A stretch of DNA of 45,351 nucleotides, taken from an uncultured Prevotellaceae bacterium (GTDB lineage: Bacteria; Bacteroidota; Bacteroidia; Bacteroidales; Bacteroidaceae). The stretch lies in the NCBI GenBank assembly GCA_946541275.1, contig CAMNJH010000006.1:1-45351 (forward strand). The letters run 5' to 3'. Positions 1-8,908 of the stretch are shown one piece after another; position 1 is the first letter of the stretch, and every line of letters starts with the position of its first letter. The notes under the pieces are model-generated. The model worked only from the letters and a program-made list of their open reading frames with translations. It ran no database searches and was not told the DNA's origin. Both the position numbers and the translations under genes were made by a program.

Positions 1-313
1 CGTTGTTCATCTTTGTTGCGATGGCAGCAGGCGCCAGATACTGTGAGGCCAGCATATGGAATAGGGTGAAGTGATAGGTGGCCTGATTGGCCCATGCCTT
101 GTAGAACAGGCGCTCATCGCCGGCTCTCAGGGCAGCGGCTTTCAGCTTTTCCACCGCGTCATTGAATTTATCCACCTCGTTTGTACTGAAATAGCGATAC
201 ATGTCTTCCTGCAGCTTCTTCAGATTGTTGTCTGCAGCAGCTGTCTGCGCTAAGGCCTGTTGCTCGATGGTCAGGCAAAAGAGCAGCAAGTACAGTATCT
301 CGACATGCTTCAT
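1..313 (-). CDS. Partial CDS (N-terminus only), secreted/periplasmic TPR-like helical protein, possibly the sensor part of a histidine kinase
   Basis: Reading the minus strand from ATG at 313: [58 protein letters not shown]..., open to the window edge. Signal peptide then helical repeat. Start overlaps the proA stop (ATGA). Confidence 0.6.
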   Translation of the reverse strand, partial: MKHVEILYLLLFCLTIEQQALAQTAAADNNLKKLQEDMYRYFSTNEVDKFNDAVEKLKAAALRAGDERLFYKAWANQATYHFTLFHMLASQYLAPAAIATKMNN

Positions 314-1545
314 GGGCGTGTTTGTCCTTCTCCTTCAATCAGCCATTTGTAGGTGGTTATCTCCTCTAGTGCCATAGGTCCGCGGGGGCCAAGTTTCTGG
401 GTGCTGATGCCAATCTCGGCACCTAGCCCGAACTGAGCTCCGTCAGTGAAGCTGGTGGGGGCGTTCCAGTAGACGCAGGCGGCGTCGACATGTTGCTGGA
501 AGCGGCGGGCGTTCTGCTCATTGGCCGTGATGATGGCTTCGCTGTGGCCACTGCCGTAGCGGTCTATGTGGGCCAGGGCGTCTTCCAAGCTGGCGACGGT
601 CTTGATGGCCAGTTTGTAGTCCATGAACTCCGTGCCGAAGCTGTCGGTGGTGGCATGCTGTAGGAACGGATACTGGCCGTCAAGGGCTTTATAGGCTGGC
701 TCGTCAGCGTAGATGATGACATGCTTCCCGGCCAGGGGTTCTACTAGCTTTCCAAGATGTTCAAGCCTGTCTTGATGCACCAGCAGGCAGTCCAGCGCAT
801 TGCAGACGCTGACTCGGCGCGTCTTGGCGTTGAGTATGATGGCACGGCCCATGTCCAGGTCGCCGTCCTTGTCGAAATAGGTATTCACCACGCCGGCTCC
901 CGTCTCAATGACAGGCACCCGTGCTGTGTCGCGCACGAAATCTATGAGCCGCCGTCCACCCCGTGGGATGCAGAGGTCAACATAGCCCACGGCGGAGAGC
1001 AGTTCGGCGGTGGCCTCGTGGGTGGCGGGCAGCAGGGCCACCACATCAGTGCTCACGCCGAAGCGCTGCAGCACTTCGTGGATGAGCGCCACGGCTTCGC
1101 GATTACTGGCATCGGCATCCTTGCCGCCCTTCAGGATGCAGGCATTGCCACTTTTGAAGCAGAGCGAGAAGACGTCGAAAGTGACGTTAGGCCGGGCTTC
1201 GTAAATCATGCCGATGACTCCGAAGGGCACGCTGACGCGGCACAGGCGCAGCCCGTTGGGCAGCGTCTTCTGCTTGGTGATGTGGCCCAGTGGCGTGGGC
1301 AGGGTAGCCACATTGCGCATGTCCTGGGCGATGGCCTCCAGCCGTTGAGGCGTCAGCTGCAGACGGTCATAGAGGGGATTCGACTTGTCCATCCTGGCCA
1401 AGTCTTCGCCATTGGCCCTGAGCAGGCGTTCCTCGCCGTTGATGATAGCGTCACTGACGGCCAGCAGCACCTCATTGCGCTGCTCGTCGCTGAGCAGTGC
1501 CAGGCTCTTGCAGGCCCGTTTGGTATTCTCGAATTGCTTGTTCAT
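310..1545 (-). CDS. proA: Glutamate-5-semialdehyde dehydrogenase (gamma-glutamyl phosphate reductase)
   Basis: Full-length ProA-like sequence including [39 protein letters not shown] and a C-terminal [29 protein letters not shown]. Confidence 0.97.
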   Translation of the reverse strand: MNKQFENTKRACKSLALLSDEQRNEVLLAVSDAIINGEERLLRANGEDLARMDKSNPLYDRLQLTPQRLEAIAQDMRNVATLPTPLGHITKQKTLPNGLRLCRVSVPFGVIGMIYEARPNVTFDVFSLCFKSGNACILKGGKDADASNREAVALIHEVLQRFGVSTDVVALLPATHEATAELLSAVGYVDLCIPRGGRRLIDFVRDTARVPVIETGAGVVNTYFDKDGDLDMGRAIILNAKTRRVSVCNALDCLLVHQDRLEHLGKLVEPLAGKHVIIYADEPAYKALDGQYPFLQHATTDSFGTEFMDYKLAIKTVASLEDALAHIDRYGSGHSEAIITANEQNARRFQQHVDAACVYWNAPTSFTDGAQFGLGAEIGISTQKLGPRGPMALEEITTYKWLIEGEGQTRP

Positions 1546-1576
1546 CTGTTATGATCCTTAATGGCTTACTAATCTG

Positions 1577-2782
1577 TTAAAACACGCCAAACAGCCGACG
1601 GCTCTCGAAGAGCCCCAGCACCTGCTTCTCAATAGGCGTGCACAGCACTATCTCGTTGTCAGTCCAGAACTGCTTGTCGTAGCCCTGGTCCTCAATGATG
1701 TCGTGCAGGTTGTCGTCAGCGGCTAGCTGCTTGCCACCACTGATTTGCCTGTCACCAATGTTGAAGAGCAGTGAGTGGGTCTTAATGGTTTTCCCGTAGA
1801 GCTGGTGCAGCTCATCAATGATGACCGACTGCACCTCCAGGAATTCCCGGTCCTCGCTCATGTTGACCACGAAGTGTAGCTCGGTTTCTATAATATCATC
1901 GTACGATTCCTGCCCAAAGAACTTGTTCAGTTCTTCCTTCTTTCTGTCTTCGCGCTCCTTCTTGTGCATTACAATCAAGTTCAGCTCCTGACCTTCCATC
2001 TTGCGCAGCATGTAGGTGGCGGGGTCGAAGTAGAGCGTGGCGTCAAGAATGACTTTGTTGGTGGGCTTGGGGGCGAAATGAACGGCCATCAGGCTGTCCT
2101 CCTCGTCGGCTATCAGTTTATAGCTGATGTCGTAGTGTTCTTCGCAAAACTTCGTCAGCGGATAGCGGTCGTCAGGCTGGGCTTTCATGCCGGGCTGGGT
2201 TGTCACAGGAATCTGCGAGGAAGAGAAGAAATTGGCATAGTAAGAGTAATAGTTGATGCTGTCAGGCTGTATGCCGGCAAAGCGCCCTTTGTTCAGTGCG
2301 AGGTTGCGCAGCCAGACCGCCGACTGCCCCTTGAGGAAGGCTTCCATGAATTCGTAGCAGGTGCTGTCAGCGTAGGCTGTCTGCCTGTAGAAGAAATTGG
2401 CCTTCTTCTTCCGGTTCTTTTTCAGCTGTAGCTCGGTTAAGGTGATGGCCCTCTTCAGGAACGAGCTGTTGGGCCTGACGGTCACCTCACTGAGCATGGC
2501 TACTATGGGTGCCAACTTTACCTGACTTCCCATCTTGTCGGCCACGACTGACGTGGCTTTATAGCCCACATAGCTGATTTGGAGCACGTCGCTGGGCTGG
2601 CAGGCTATGCTGAAGCCGCCCTCAGCGTTGGTGATGGTGGAATTGGTTCGGCTGATGAAGATGCTGGCATAGGGCAGGGGCTGATGTGTATGCGCGTCAA
2701 TGACGACGGCCTCGTAGGTGGTCGTCTGTGCGCTGACCGTCAGGGCCAGCCATGTCAGCAGTAGGCTTATCAACCTGTTCAT
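1577..2782 (-). CDS. Carboxypeptidase-D-regulatory-like (CarboxypepD_reg-like) secreted protein
   Basis: Signal peptide, then YEAVVIDAHTHQPLPYASIFISRTNSTITNAEGGFSIACQPSDVLQISYVGYKA, typical of the Bacteroidetes CarboxypepD_reg-like beta-sandwich. Confidence 0.8.
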   Translation of the reverse strand: MNRLISLLLTWLALTVSAQTTTYEAVVIDAHTHQPLPYASIFISRTNSTITNAEGGFSIACQPSDVLQISYVGYKATSVVADKMGSQVKLAPIVAMLSEVTVRPNSSFLKRAITLTELQLKKNRKKKANFFYRQTAYADSTCYEFMEAFLKGQSAVWLRNLALNKGRFAGIQPDSINYYSYYANFFSSSQIPVTTQPGMKAQPDDRYPLTKFCEEHYDISYKLIADEEDSLMAVHFAPKPTNKVILDATLYFDPATYMLRKMEGQELNLIVMHKKEREDRKKEELNKFFGQESYDDIIETELHFVVNMSEDREFLEVQSVIIDELHQLYGKTIKTHSLLFNIGDRQISGGKQLAADDNLHDIIEDQGYDKQFWTDNEIVLCTPIEKQVLGLFESRRLFGVF

Positions 2783-2791
2783 GGACTATCT

Positions 2792-3562
2792 TCAGGTGGG
2801 GAGGAACTCAGTGTGTGGGGTCGTCTCAGGGTGCTGCAGCAGGTCAACGAGTATATTGTCGCGTTTGCCATTGGCGATGACGACGCGTATGCCTGCCCTC
2901 TGCACTTTCTGGGCAGTGGTGTACTTAGAGTGCATGCCGCCGCGCCCGAAGGCGCTCTTCTCGGCCTTGATGTACTGTGAGAGGTCGCGGCCCGGGGCCA
3001 CGGTGGGAATGATGTGTGACTGCGGGTCGTCGGGGTGTCCGTCGTAGATGCCGTCAATGTTGGAGAGCAGCACCAGTGTCTCGGCCTCCATCATCTGTGC
3101 GATGAGCCCCGACAGCTCGTCGTTATCGGTAAACATCAGCTCGGTGACCGATACCGTGTCGTTCTCGTTCACAATGGGCAGCACGTCGTTCTCCAGCATC
3201 ACGGTCATGCAGGCACGCTGGTTGCTGTACTGCTCGCCGGGCTCAAAGTTTTCCTTCATGGTGAGCACCTGGCCCACGTGGATGCCGTACTCGCGGAACA
3301 GGTCGTAGTAGAGGCCCACCAACTTCACCTGGCCCACGGCCGAGAACAGCTGGCGCTGCTCCACGGAGTCCAGCAGATGGTCGACGGTGAGCTCACGACG
3401 GCCACAGGCCACGGCTCCAGAAGAGACGAGGATGGCGGTGTAACCCTGACGCCTGATCCATGCTACCTGGTCAACGAGTGCCGACACGCGCGTCACGTCG
3501 AGTTTTCCGTCTGTGCGGGTCAGCACATTCGATCCCACCTTGATTACGATTCGTTTGTCCAT
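2792..3562 (-). CDS. proB: Glutamate 5-kinase (short form, no PUA domain)
   Basis: MDKRIVIKVGSNVLTR...ILVSSGAVACGRREL...; 256 aa, ends after the kinase domain. Confidence 0.95.
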   Translation of the reverse strand: MDKRIVIKVGSNVLTRTDGKLDVTRVSALVDQVAWIRRQGYTAILVSSGAVACGRRELTVDHLLDSVEQRQLFSAVGQVKLVGLYYDLFREYGIHVGQVLTMKENFEPGEQYSNQRACMTVMLENDVLPIVNENDTVSVTELMFTDNDELSGLIAQMMEAETLVLLSNIDGIYDGHPDDPQSHIIPTVAPGRDLSQYIKAEKSAFGRGGMHSKYTTAQKVQRAGIRVVIANGKRDNILVDLLQHPETTPHTEFLPT

Positions 3563-3584
3563 TACCCCTTTTTGCTATCTGCTG

Positions 3585-3592
3585 CAAAGGTA
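3585..3592 (-). promoter_or_regulatory. Bacteroidetes -7 box (TACCTTTG) for proB
   Basis: CAAAGGTA on + is TACCTTTG on -, just upstream of proB. Confidence 0.5.
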
Positions 3593-3760
3593 CGAATTTA
3601 GGCCGACACAGCCAAATGTTTTTAAAAAAAAGAGAGCGGTGCTGGTCCTGCGTGCTGAAAAGTCGGTGCGCAAACCCACTGAACGGGGTGAAAATGGGAG
3701 TAAAGGGAACATCGTAATAAAAATGTCATGAAATAGGGGCCCGTTTCAGAAAATTATTAG

Positions 3761-3768
3761 TAACTTTG
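3761..3768 (+). promoter_or_regulatory. Bacteroidetes -7 box (TAACTTTG) for terC
   Basis: TAACTTTG 38 bp upstream of the terC ATG. Confidence 0.5.
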
Positions 3769-3806
3769 CACGCGAAATTTGATAATTGTTAATTTTAAGT
3801 AGAAAA

Positions 3807-4817
3807 ATGGACTTGATGGTACTGCCCTTATGGGTGTGGATAGTATTCTATGTGCTGGTGTTCTTCATGCTGATTGCCGACCTGAAGATGTTTGGCAAGA
3901 AGGGACAGCACGAAGTAGATATCAAGGAGGCTTTGAAGATGACATGCGTGTGGATAGGCGTGTCGTTGGTGTTCTGCCTGGGCATTTATCTGTACTATCC
4001 TGTAGAGCCTCATGAAAAGGCCATGGAGTTCCTGGCCGGCTACCTGATAGAGAAGTCGCTGTCCATGGACAACCTGTTCGTCTTCCTGATGCTCTTCTCT
4101 TATTTTGGCATTCAGCGAAAGTATCAGCACGAGGTGCTGTTCTGGGGCATTTTCGGAGCGCTGGTGCTGCGCAGTGTCTTCATCTTTGCCGGTGCGGCCA
4201 TGGTGGAACGCTTTGAGTGGATACTGGGTCTCTTTGGCCTGTTCCTGCTCTACACGGGCGCCAAGATGTTTACCCACGACGAGGAGAAGCAGGGCGACCC
4301 TGGCAACAACTTCATAGTAAGACTATTCAAGAAGTTCACGCCTGTGACCGACAAGATGCACGACGACAAGTTCTTCATTATGGAGCAGGGCAAGCGCGTG
4401 GCCACGCCATTGTTTATTGCCCTCATCGTGATTGAGACCACCGACGTGGCTTTTGCCGTCGACAGCATCCCCGCCGTGTTCAGTGTCAGCCGCGACCCGT
4501 TCATCGTGCTCACCAGTAACATTTTTGCCATATTGGGTCTGCGCGCCCTCTATTTTGCCCTGGCTGCCGTGGCCAAATACTTCACTTACCTGAAGTACGG
4601 ACTGGGCGTCATCCTGATTTTCGTGGGTGTGAAGATGCTGCTGGCCATGAACGAGTACATTAATCAGTTGGGCTCATTGGTGGGTTTGAACATCAACATG
4701 CCCCACAAAGAGGTGCCTACGCTGTGGTCGCTAATATTCATCTTTGGTACGTTGCTGGCCTCCATGGGATTGTCAGTGCTACTGTCAAAGAAGAAGGAAG
4801 AGAAGTCTCAGGCCTGA
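3807..4817 (+). CDS. TerC/Alx family integral membrane protein
   Basis: MDLMVLPLWVWIVFYVLVFFMLIADLKMFGKKGQHEVDIKEAL..., EKSLSMDNLFVFLMLFSYF, TTDVAFAVDSIPAVFSVSRDPFIVLTSNIFAILGLRALYF. ATG at 3807 preferred over the 3786 ORF start. Confidence 0.93.
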   Translation: MDLMVLPLWVWIVFYVLVFFMLIADLKMFGKKGQHEVDIKEALKMTCVWIGVSLVFCLGIYLYYPVEPHEKAMEFLAGYLIEKSLSMDNLFVFLMLFSYFGIQRKYQHEVLFWGIFGALVLRSVFIFAGAAMVERFEWILGLFGLFLLYTGAKMFTHDEEKQGDPGNNFIVRLFKKFTPVTDKMHDDKFFIMEQGKRVATPLFIALIVIETTDVAFAVDSIPAVFSVSRDPFIVLTSNIFAILGLRALYFALAAVAKYFTYLKYGLGVILIFVGVKMLLAMNEYINQLGSLVGLNINMPHKEVPTLWSLIFIFGTLLASMGLSVLLSKKKEEKSQA

Positions 4818-5007
4818 TAGAATAGCCTCTTCGCGCGCACGCGCGTAATAATAGAACGAAAACAATGTGCTACAAGTGCTACTGGTTTTTCTAACCACTT
4901 GAAGTACAGCTGTTTGCAGGTGCATATTGGTCGGTCAGAAGTGCTACCGTAAATGCTACTGGCACAAATCACCACATGCCTGCACATTATTCCCGTTTTG
5001 TGCAAAA

Positions 5008-5053
5008 ATGAGACATAGAGAAAAATGACGTTCGACTTTTCTCCATGTCTCAT
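5008..5053 (+). repeat. Central hairpin of element copy 1
   Basis: ATGAGACATaGAGAAAA...TTTTCTCcATGTCTCAT, imperfect 19-bp inverted repeat. Confidence 0.85.
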
Positions 5054-5169
5054 TGACTCTTTTTCATACGGCGTCGACTTTTTTTCATGGGGCGTCGACT
5101 TTTTTTAAAACGGCGCCGACTTTTTGAAAAATCTCGTTGACTTTTTGGAAAAAAACGGTCGACTTTTGT
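5054..5169 (+). repeat. About 21-bp tandem array (minisatellite) in element copy 1
   Basis: CGTCGACTTTTTTTCATGGGG / CGTCGACTTTTTTTAAAACGG / CGCCGACTTTTTGAAAAATCT / CGTTGACTTTTTGGAAAAAAACGG. Confidence 0.85.
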
Positions 5170-5388
5170 GACCAGTAGCACCAGTAGCATTTCCGGTAGC
5201 ACGAACCAGAGAAGTTCGTGCACCAGGAAGTGTCAATGTATCAGGAGGTTAAAGGCGTCGGTAGCACTTGTAGCACTATTTTTCGCGCGATATATACGCG
5301 CGCACGCGCGAGAGAATCAAAAAATGGGTGGACTTGGAATAACTGAAAGCGCAGAGAGCAGAGTTCTTGATTTTAATTCCTATGGGTT

Positions 5389-7404
5389 TTAGACAGGCAA
5401 TGTCATGATGAAGCGGGCACCGCTGGTGTATTTGGTGTCCAATGTAATGTCACCCCCCAGTCGGCGGGCAATATTGCGGGCAACGGAAAGGCCGATGCCG
5501 GCACCGGGTGAATACTGGTCCAACTGTACAAATTCCTCGAAAATCTGCTGAGCCTGGTCGGGTGGAACACCTATGCCCGTGTCCTCCACGGCAATGAACA
5601 GCTTTGTGTCCTGCTTCAGCAGTCTGATGGCAATCATTCCCTCACTGGTGAATTTCTGGGCGTTTTCCAGCAGACAGGATAGTGCACGTGCAGCATATTT
5701 CTGATTGGTGAACAGCCGGGTGAAGGCCAGCTCATTCTGTGAGTCCCAGTCGAATGCCACCTGCTCAGTAGATGTGACCCCTGTCATCCGTACAGCCTCC
5801 TGCACTATCTCGCGCACGGTGACATAGTCATTGCGCTCCAGGCTGTTGTGGGTATTGGAGTCAGAGAGTGCCATCATCTTGTCCACCAGCTTCACTATGC
5901 GCTCAGTGTTCTCGTTGATGCGCCGGTGAATGTCCGCCAGCTGGTCGGGCTGGAAATCGTTGTTGGGTGACGTGATGACCTGCGTGAAGCCCGAGAGGAT
6001 GTTGAGGGGTGTGCGTATCTCGTGGGAGATACTCTTGATGAAGTCCGACTTCATTTTCAGCGAGTCCTCAGCGCGCTGGTTAGCTTTGGTCAGCTCGTCG
6101 TTGGCCTGTTTGAGCTCGCGGTTTTTCTGCTCCATGCGCTTGGCTGAGCGATAGCGGAAGAAGAGGAAACCCAGCAGGGCCACGAGCACGATGCTGGCAA
6201 TGAGCAACAGGAAGCGGCTGCGGTCGCGACTGCGCTCCATCTGGCTGACGCGCTTCTGCTCGTCCAGCTGGTACAGCGTTGACAACTCGTCCAGCTGCGA
6301 GCGCATGTCGCGGCTGAAGACTGAGTCGAGCATATAGTACTGCTGGCGGAACAGTTGGGCGGCCTCAGCATGGCGGTTCAGCTTCGTCAGCACATCGGCA
6401 CGCAGCATGTTCAGACCGCCACCCACTTCCAGCTGCATGGCTTCCAGACTGTCCAGGCATGCCAGTGCTTCAGTGGCACGGCCCTCAGCCTCCAGCAGTC
6501 GGGCCCTGATGAAGAGAATGCGATAGGAAGTCAGCGGTATGTTGATATACTCTACACAATGATTGGCCTGGGCCACCTCTTGCCAAGCCTCGTCATAGCG
6601 CTGCAGGCCCATCAGCGACGATGCACGCTGCAGATGGCATGATAGGAGCGTGCCCATATAGGCGCTGGTGTTGTTGCGCTGCTGGCGCTGCTTGTTGATT
6701 TCCTGCAGCCACTCGTCCGACAGCTGGAGCTCACGCTGGTAGTTAGCCTGGGCGTCGAGCGTCTGGCAGATGTAGTCGCAGGTCAGGAAGAACAGGTCTT
6801 TCTCGTAGTTGCCACTGCGCAGCAGGTTGTAGGCACGCTCCAGCGTGCTCAGGGCGGCATCGTTCTGGCCCATGGTCTGGTAGGTGATGCCAGTGAGGAT
6901 ATAGGACACCACGCGGCCGAAGTCGTTGTCGCGCTTCTGGGCGTCCTCCAGCATCAGCTGGGCCTCGTGCATGGCCGTCTGCACCTTGCCGGTGTAGAGG
7001 TAGCTGCTGGCCTTGCTTTCCCATGTGTTGTAGTAGCGCTCCCACTGCTCATGCTCCTCGAACCAGGCCATCTGGACAGGTGCTTCGGCCTGCATAGCCT
7101 CGTCGCGTCCAAAGTTGTTGAGCACGGCAATCTTCTTCCAGCGGGCCTTGCCTTCGTTCTCAGCGTCGCCGTACTGGCGTTCATGGATGATCCACTCCTC
7201 CAGGACAGCCAGTTGCTCGTCGGCCTTGCCCTCTTTATTTAAGGCCTGACACAGCTGGTTGTAGGCGTCTGTCTTCTGCTTTCCCTCAGCCAGCTTCACC
7301 ACTTGGCGCAGTGAGTCAATGCTGTCAGCCCTTGCTGTGGACATGGCCAGCAGCAAGAGCAGCAGCATGAGTAAGCGGGAAAGGACTGACGTGTTCATAG
7401 GCAA
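5389..7404 (-). CDS. TPR-containing membrane sensor histidine kinase
   Basis: Signal peptide, helical/TPR-like region, TM FLLLIASIVLVALLGFLFF, HisKA KSDFIKSISHEIRTPLNILSGF, HATPase VEDTGIGVPPDQAQQIFEEFVQL...GAGIGLSVARNIARRLGGDI. No receiver domain. Confidence 0.92.
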   Translation of the reverse strand: MPMNTSVLSRLLMLLLLLLAMSTARADSIDSLRQVVKLAEGKQKTDAYNQLCQALNKEGKADEQLAVLEEWIIHERQYGDAENEGKARWKKIAVLNNFGRDEAMQAEAPVQMAWFEEHEQWERYYNTWESKASSYLYTGKVQTAMHEAQLMLEDAQKRDNDFGRVVSYILTGITYQTMGQNDAALSTLERAYNLLRSGNYEKDLFFLTCDYICQTLDAQANYQRELQLSDEWLQEINKQRQQRNNTSAYMGTLLSCHLQRASSLMGLQRYDEAWQEVAQANHCVEYINIPLTSYRILFIRARLLEAEGRATEALACLDSLEAMQLEVGGGLNMLRADVLTKLNRHAEAAQLFRQQYYMLDSVFSRDMRSQLDELSTLYQLDEQKRVSQMERSRDRSRFLLLIASIVLVALLGFLFFRYRSAKRMEQKNRELKQANDELTKANQRAEDSLKMKSDFIKSISHEIRTPLNILSGFTQVITSPNNDFQPDQLADIHRRINENTERIVKLVDKMMALSDSNTHNSLERNDYVTVREIVQEAVRMTGVTSTEQVAFDWDSQNELAFTRLFTNQKYAARALSCLLENAQKFTSEGMIAIRLLKQDTKLFIAVEDTGIGVPPDQAQQIFEEFVQLDQYSPGAGIGLSVARNIARRLGGDITLDTKYTSGARFIMTLPV

Positions 7405-8592
7405 TTATTTCAGCACGCCCAGTTCGCGGCCCACCTTCTTGAAGGCTTCGATACACTTGTCCAGCTGTTCGCGGTTGTGGCCGGCGGAGATTTGTACGCG
7501 GATGCGCGCCTGACCCTTGGGCACTACGGGGTAGTAGAAGCCCGTGACGTAGATGCCCTCGTCCTGCATCTTGGCAGCATAGACCTGTGAGAGCTTGGCA
7601 TCATAGAGCATGACGGCGCAGATGGCGCTCTGCGTAGGCTTGATGTCGAAGCCGGCGGCCATCATCTTTGAGCGGAAGTACTCTACGTTCTCCACCAGAC
7701 GGTCGTGAATCTCGTTGCTCTCGCCCAGCATCTTGAACACCTCCAGAGAGGCACCGATGATGGCTGGGGCCAGTGAGTTGGAGAACAGATAGGGGCGTGA
7801 GCGCTGGCGCAGCAGGTCAATGATTTCCTGACGGCCTGTGGTGAAGCCGCCCAGGGCTCCGCCAAAGCTCTTGCCCAGCGTGCCGGTATAGATGTCGACG
7901 CGGCCGTAGGTATTGAAGAACTCGCTGACGCCGTGGCCTGTGGGGCCTACCACGCCTGCAGAGTGGCTCTCGTCGACCATCACCAGGGCATCGTACTTCT
8001 CGGCCAGGTCGCAAATCTTGTCGATGGGAGCCACATTGCCGTCCATGGAGAACACACCGTCGGTGACGATGATGCGGAAACGCTGAGCCTGAGCCTCCTG
8101 CAAGCAGTGCTCCAGCTCGGCCATGTCAGCATTGGCATAGCGATAGCGCTTGGCCTTGCAGAGCCGCACGCCGTCAATGATGGAAGCATGGTTCAGGGCA
8201 TCGCTGATGATGGCGTCCTCCTCAGTGAACAGGGGCTCGAACACACCACCGTTGGCATCGAAACAGGCAGCATAGAGAATGGTGTCGTCAGTCTTGAAAT
8301 ACTGGCTGATGGCGGCTTCCAGCTCCTTGTGAATATCCTGAGTGCCGCAGATGAAACGCACACTCGACATGCCGAACCCGCGACGGTCCATCATGCGCTT
8401 GGAGGCCTCAATGAGCCGCGGATGGTCGCTCAGGCCCAGATAGTTATTGGCACAGAAGTTCAGTACTTCCTTGCCGTTCACTTGGATGGCTGCCCGCTGC
8501 GGGCTTTCAATCAGGCGCTCCTCTTTGTAGAGGCCTGCCTCACGGATCTCACTCAGCGTCTGTGCGAGATGTTCCTTCATTTTTCCATACAT
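7405..8592 (-). CDS. kbl: 2-amino-3-ketobutyrate CoA ligase (glycine C-acetyltransferase)
   Basis: LNFCANNYLGLSDHPRLIEA...RFICGTQDIHKELE...DESHSAGVVGPTGHGVSEFF...TGTLGKSFGGALGGFTTG (PLP lysine motif). Confidence 0.93.
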   Translation of the reverse strand: MYGKMKEHLAQTLSEIREAGLYKEERLIESPQRAAIQVNGKEVLNFCANNYLGLSDHPRLIEASKRMMDRRGFGMSSVRFICGTQDIHKELEAAISQYFKTDDTILYAACFDANGGVFEPLFTEEDAIISDALNHASIIDGVRLCKAKRYRYANADMAELEHCLQEAQAQRFRIIVTDGVFSMDGNVAPIDKICDLAEKYDALVMVDESHSAGVVGPTGHGVSEFFNTYGRVDIYTGTLGKSFGGALGGFTTGRQEIIDLLRQRSRPYLFSNSLAPAIIGASLEVFKMLGESNEIHDRLVENVEYFRSKMMAAGFDIKPTQSAICAVMLYDAKLSQVYAAKMQDEGIYVTGFYYPVVPKGQARIRVQISAGHNREQLDKCIEAFKKVGRELGVLK

Positions 8593-8623
8593 AGTTCTTA
8601 TGATTTGAGGTTCTTAGTGGCTG

Positions 8624-8631
8624 CAAAGATA
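8624..8631 (-). promoter_or_regulatory. Bacteroidetes -7 box (TATCTTTG) for kbl
   Basis: CAAAGATA on +, upstream of the kbl start. Confidence 0.45.
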
Positions 8632-8770
8632 CAAAAAAACGCGATAAGTACAAAAGGAAAAGCACAAATCTTTTCGTTACGATGTTAAAAGAACAGCACG
8701 GGTCGTCGTGTTTAGCTTTTTCCGGGCCAGCAGTAGCACCTATCTCAAAGAAGATAGTAGACCAATAAGA

Positions 8771-8818
8771 GTTGTCCTAAGTTCTGGCATCCTTTGGGTG
8801 ACAAGAACTTAGGACAAC
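8771..8818. repeat. Perfect 15-bp inverted repeat, 18-nt loop
   Basis: GTTGTCCTAAGTTCT (8771-8785) ... AGAACTTAGGACAAC (8804-8818). Confidence 0.9.
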
Positions 8819-8844
8819 AATTCGGTCAAGCAGCTCTGTTATAT

Positions 8845-8908
8845 TGTGAATAATCGCGTATAACTGTGAAAAACCGTGTAAAACCGTGGCCGTGAACGAA
8901 CCGTGGCC
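8845..8908. repeat. Degenerate ACCGTG/TGTGAA short-period repeats abutting the cysS stop
   Basis: TGTGAATAATCGCGTATAACTGTGAAAAACCGTGTAAAACCGTGGCCGTGAACGAACCGTGG. Confidence 0.55.

Larger units (their letters stand above)
4832..5310 (+). repeat. Structured intergenic repeat element, copy 1
   Basis: CGCGCG caps at 4832 and ending 5310; GTGCTACAAGTGCTAC 4867-4882 with its exact reverse complement at 5261-5276; central hairpin 5008-5053; about 21-bp GTCGACTTTTT array. Same box order and spacing as at 21613 and 34734. Confidence 0.9.

Noticed and set aside
757-1554. Long ORFs antisense to real genes (e.g. 757..1554 +, 22675..23337 +, 25464..26447 -, 30352..31167 -, 32894..34405 -, 44467..45288 +)
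   Set aside because: They lie opposite strongly recognisable genes in GC-rich DNA, with no family resemblance or start context; treated as shadow ORFs.
4818-5388. Target-site duplications flanking the repeat elements
   Set aside because: No matching short direct repeats were visible just outside the caps in any of the three copies; exact ends remain uncertain.
8729-8740. CAGTAGCACC near 8730 as a relic of the structured element
   Set aside because: Only about 10 bp match, with no other boxes nearby; consistent with chance.
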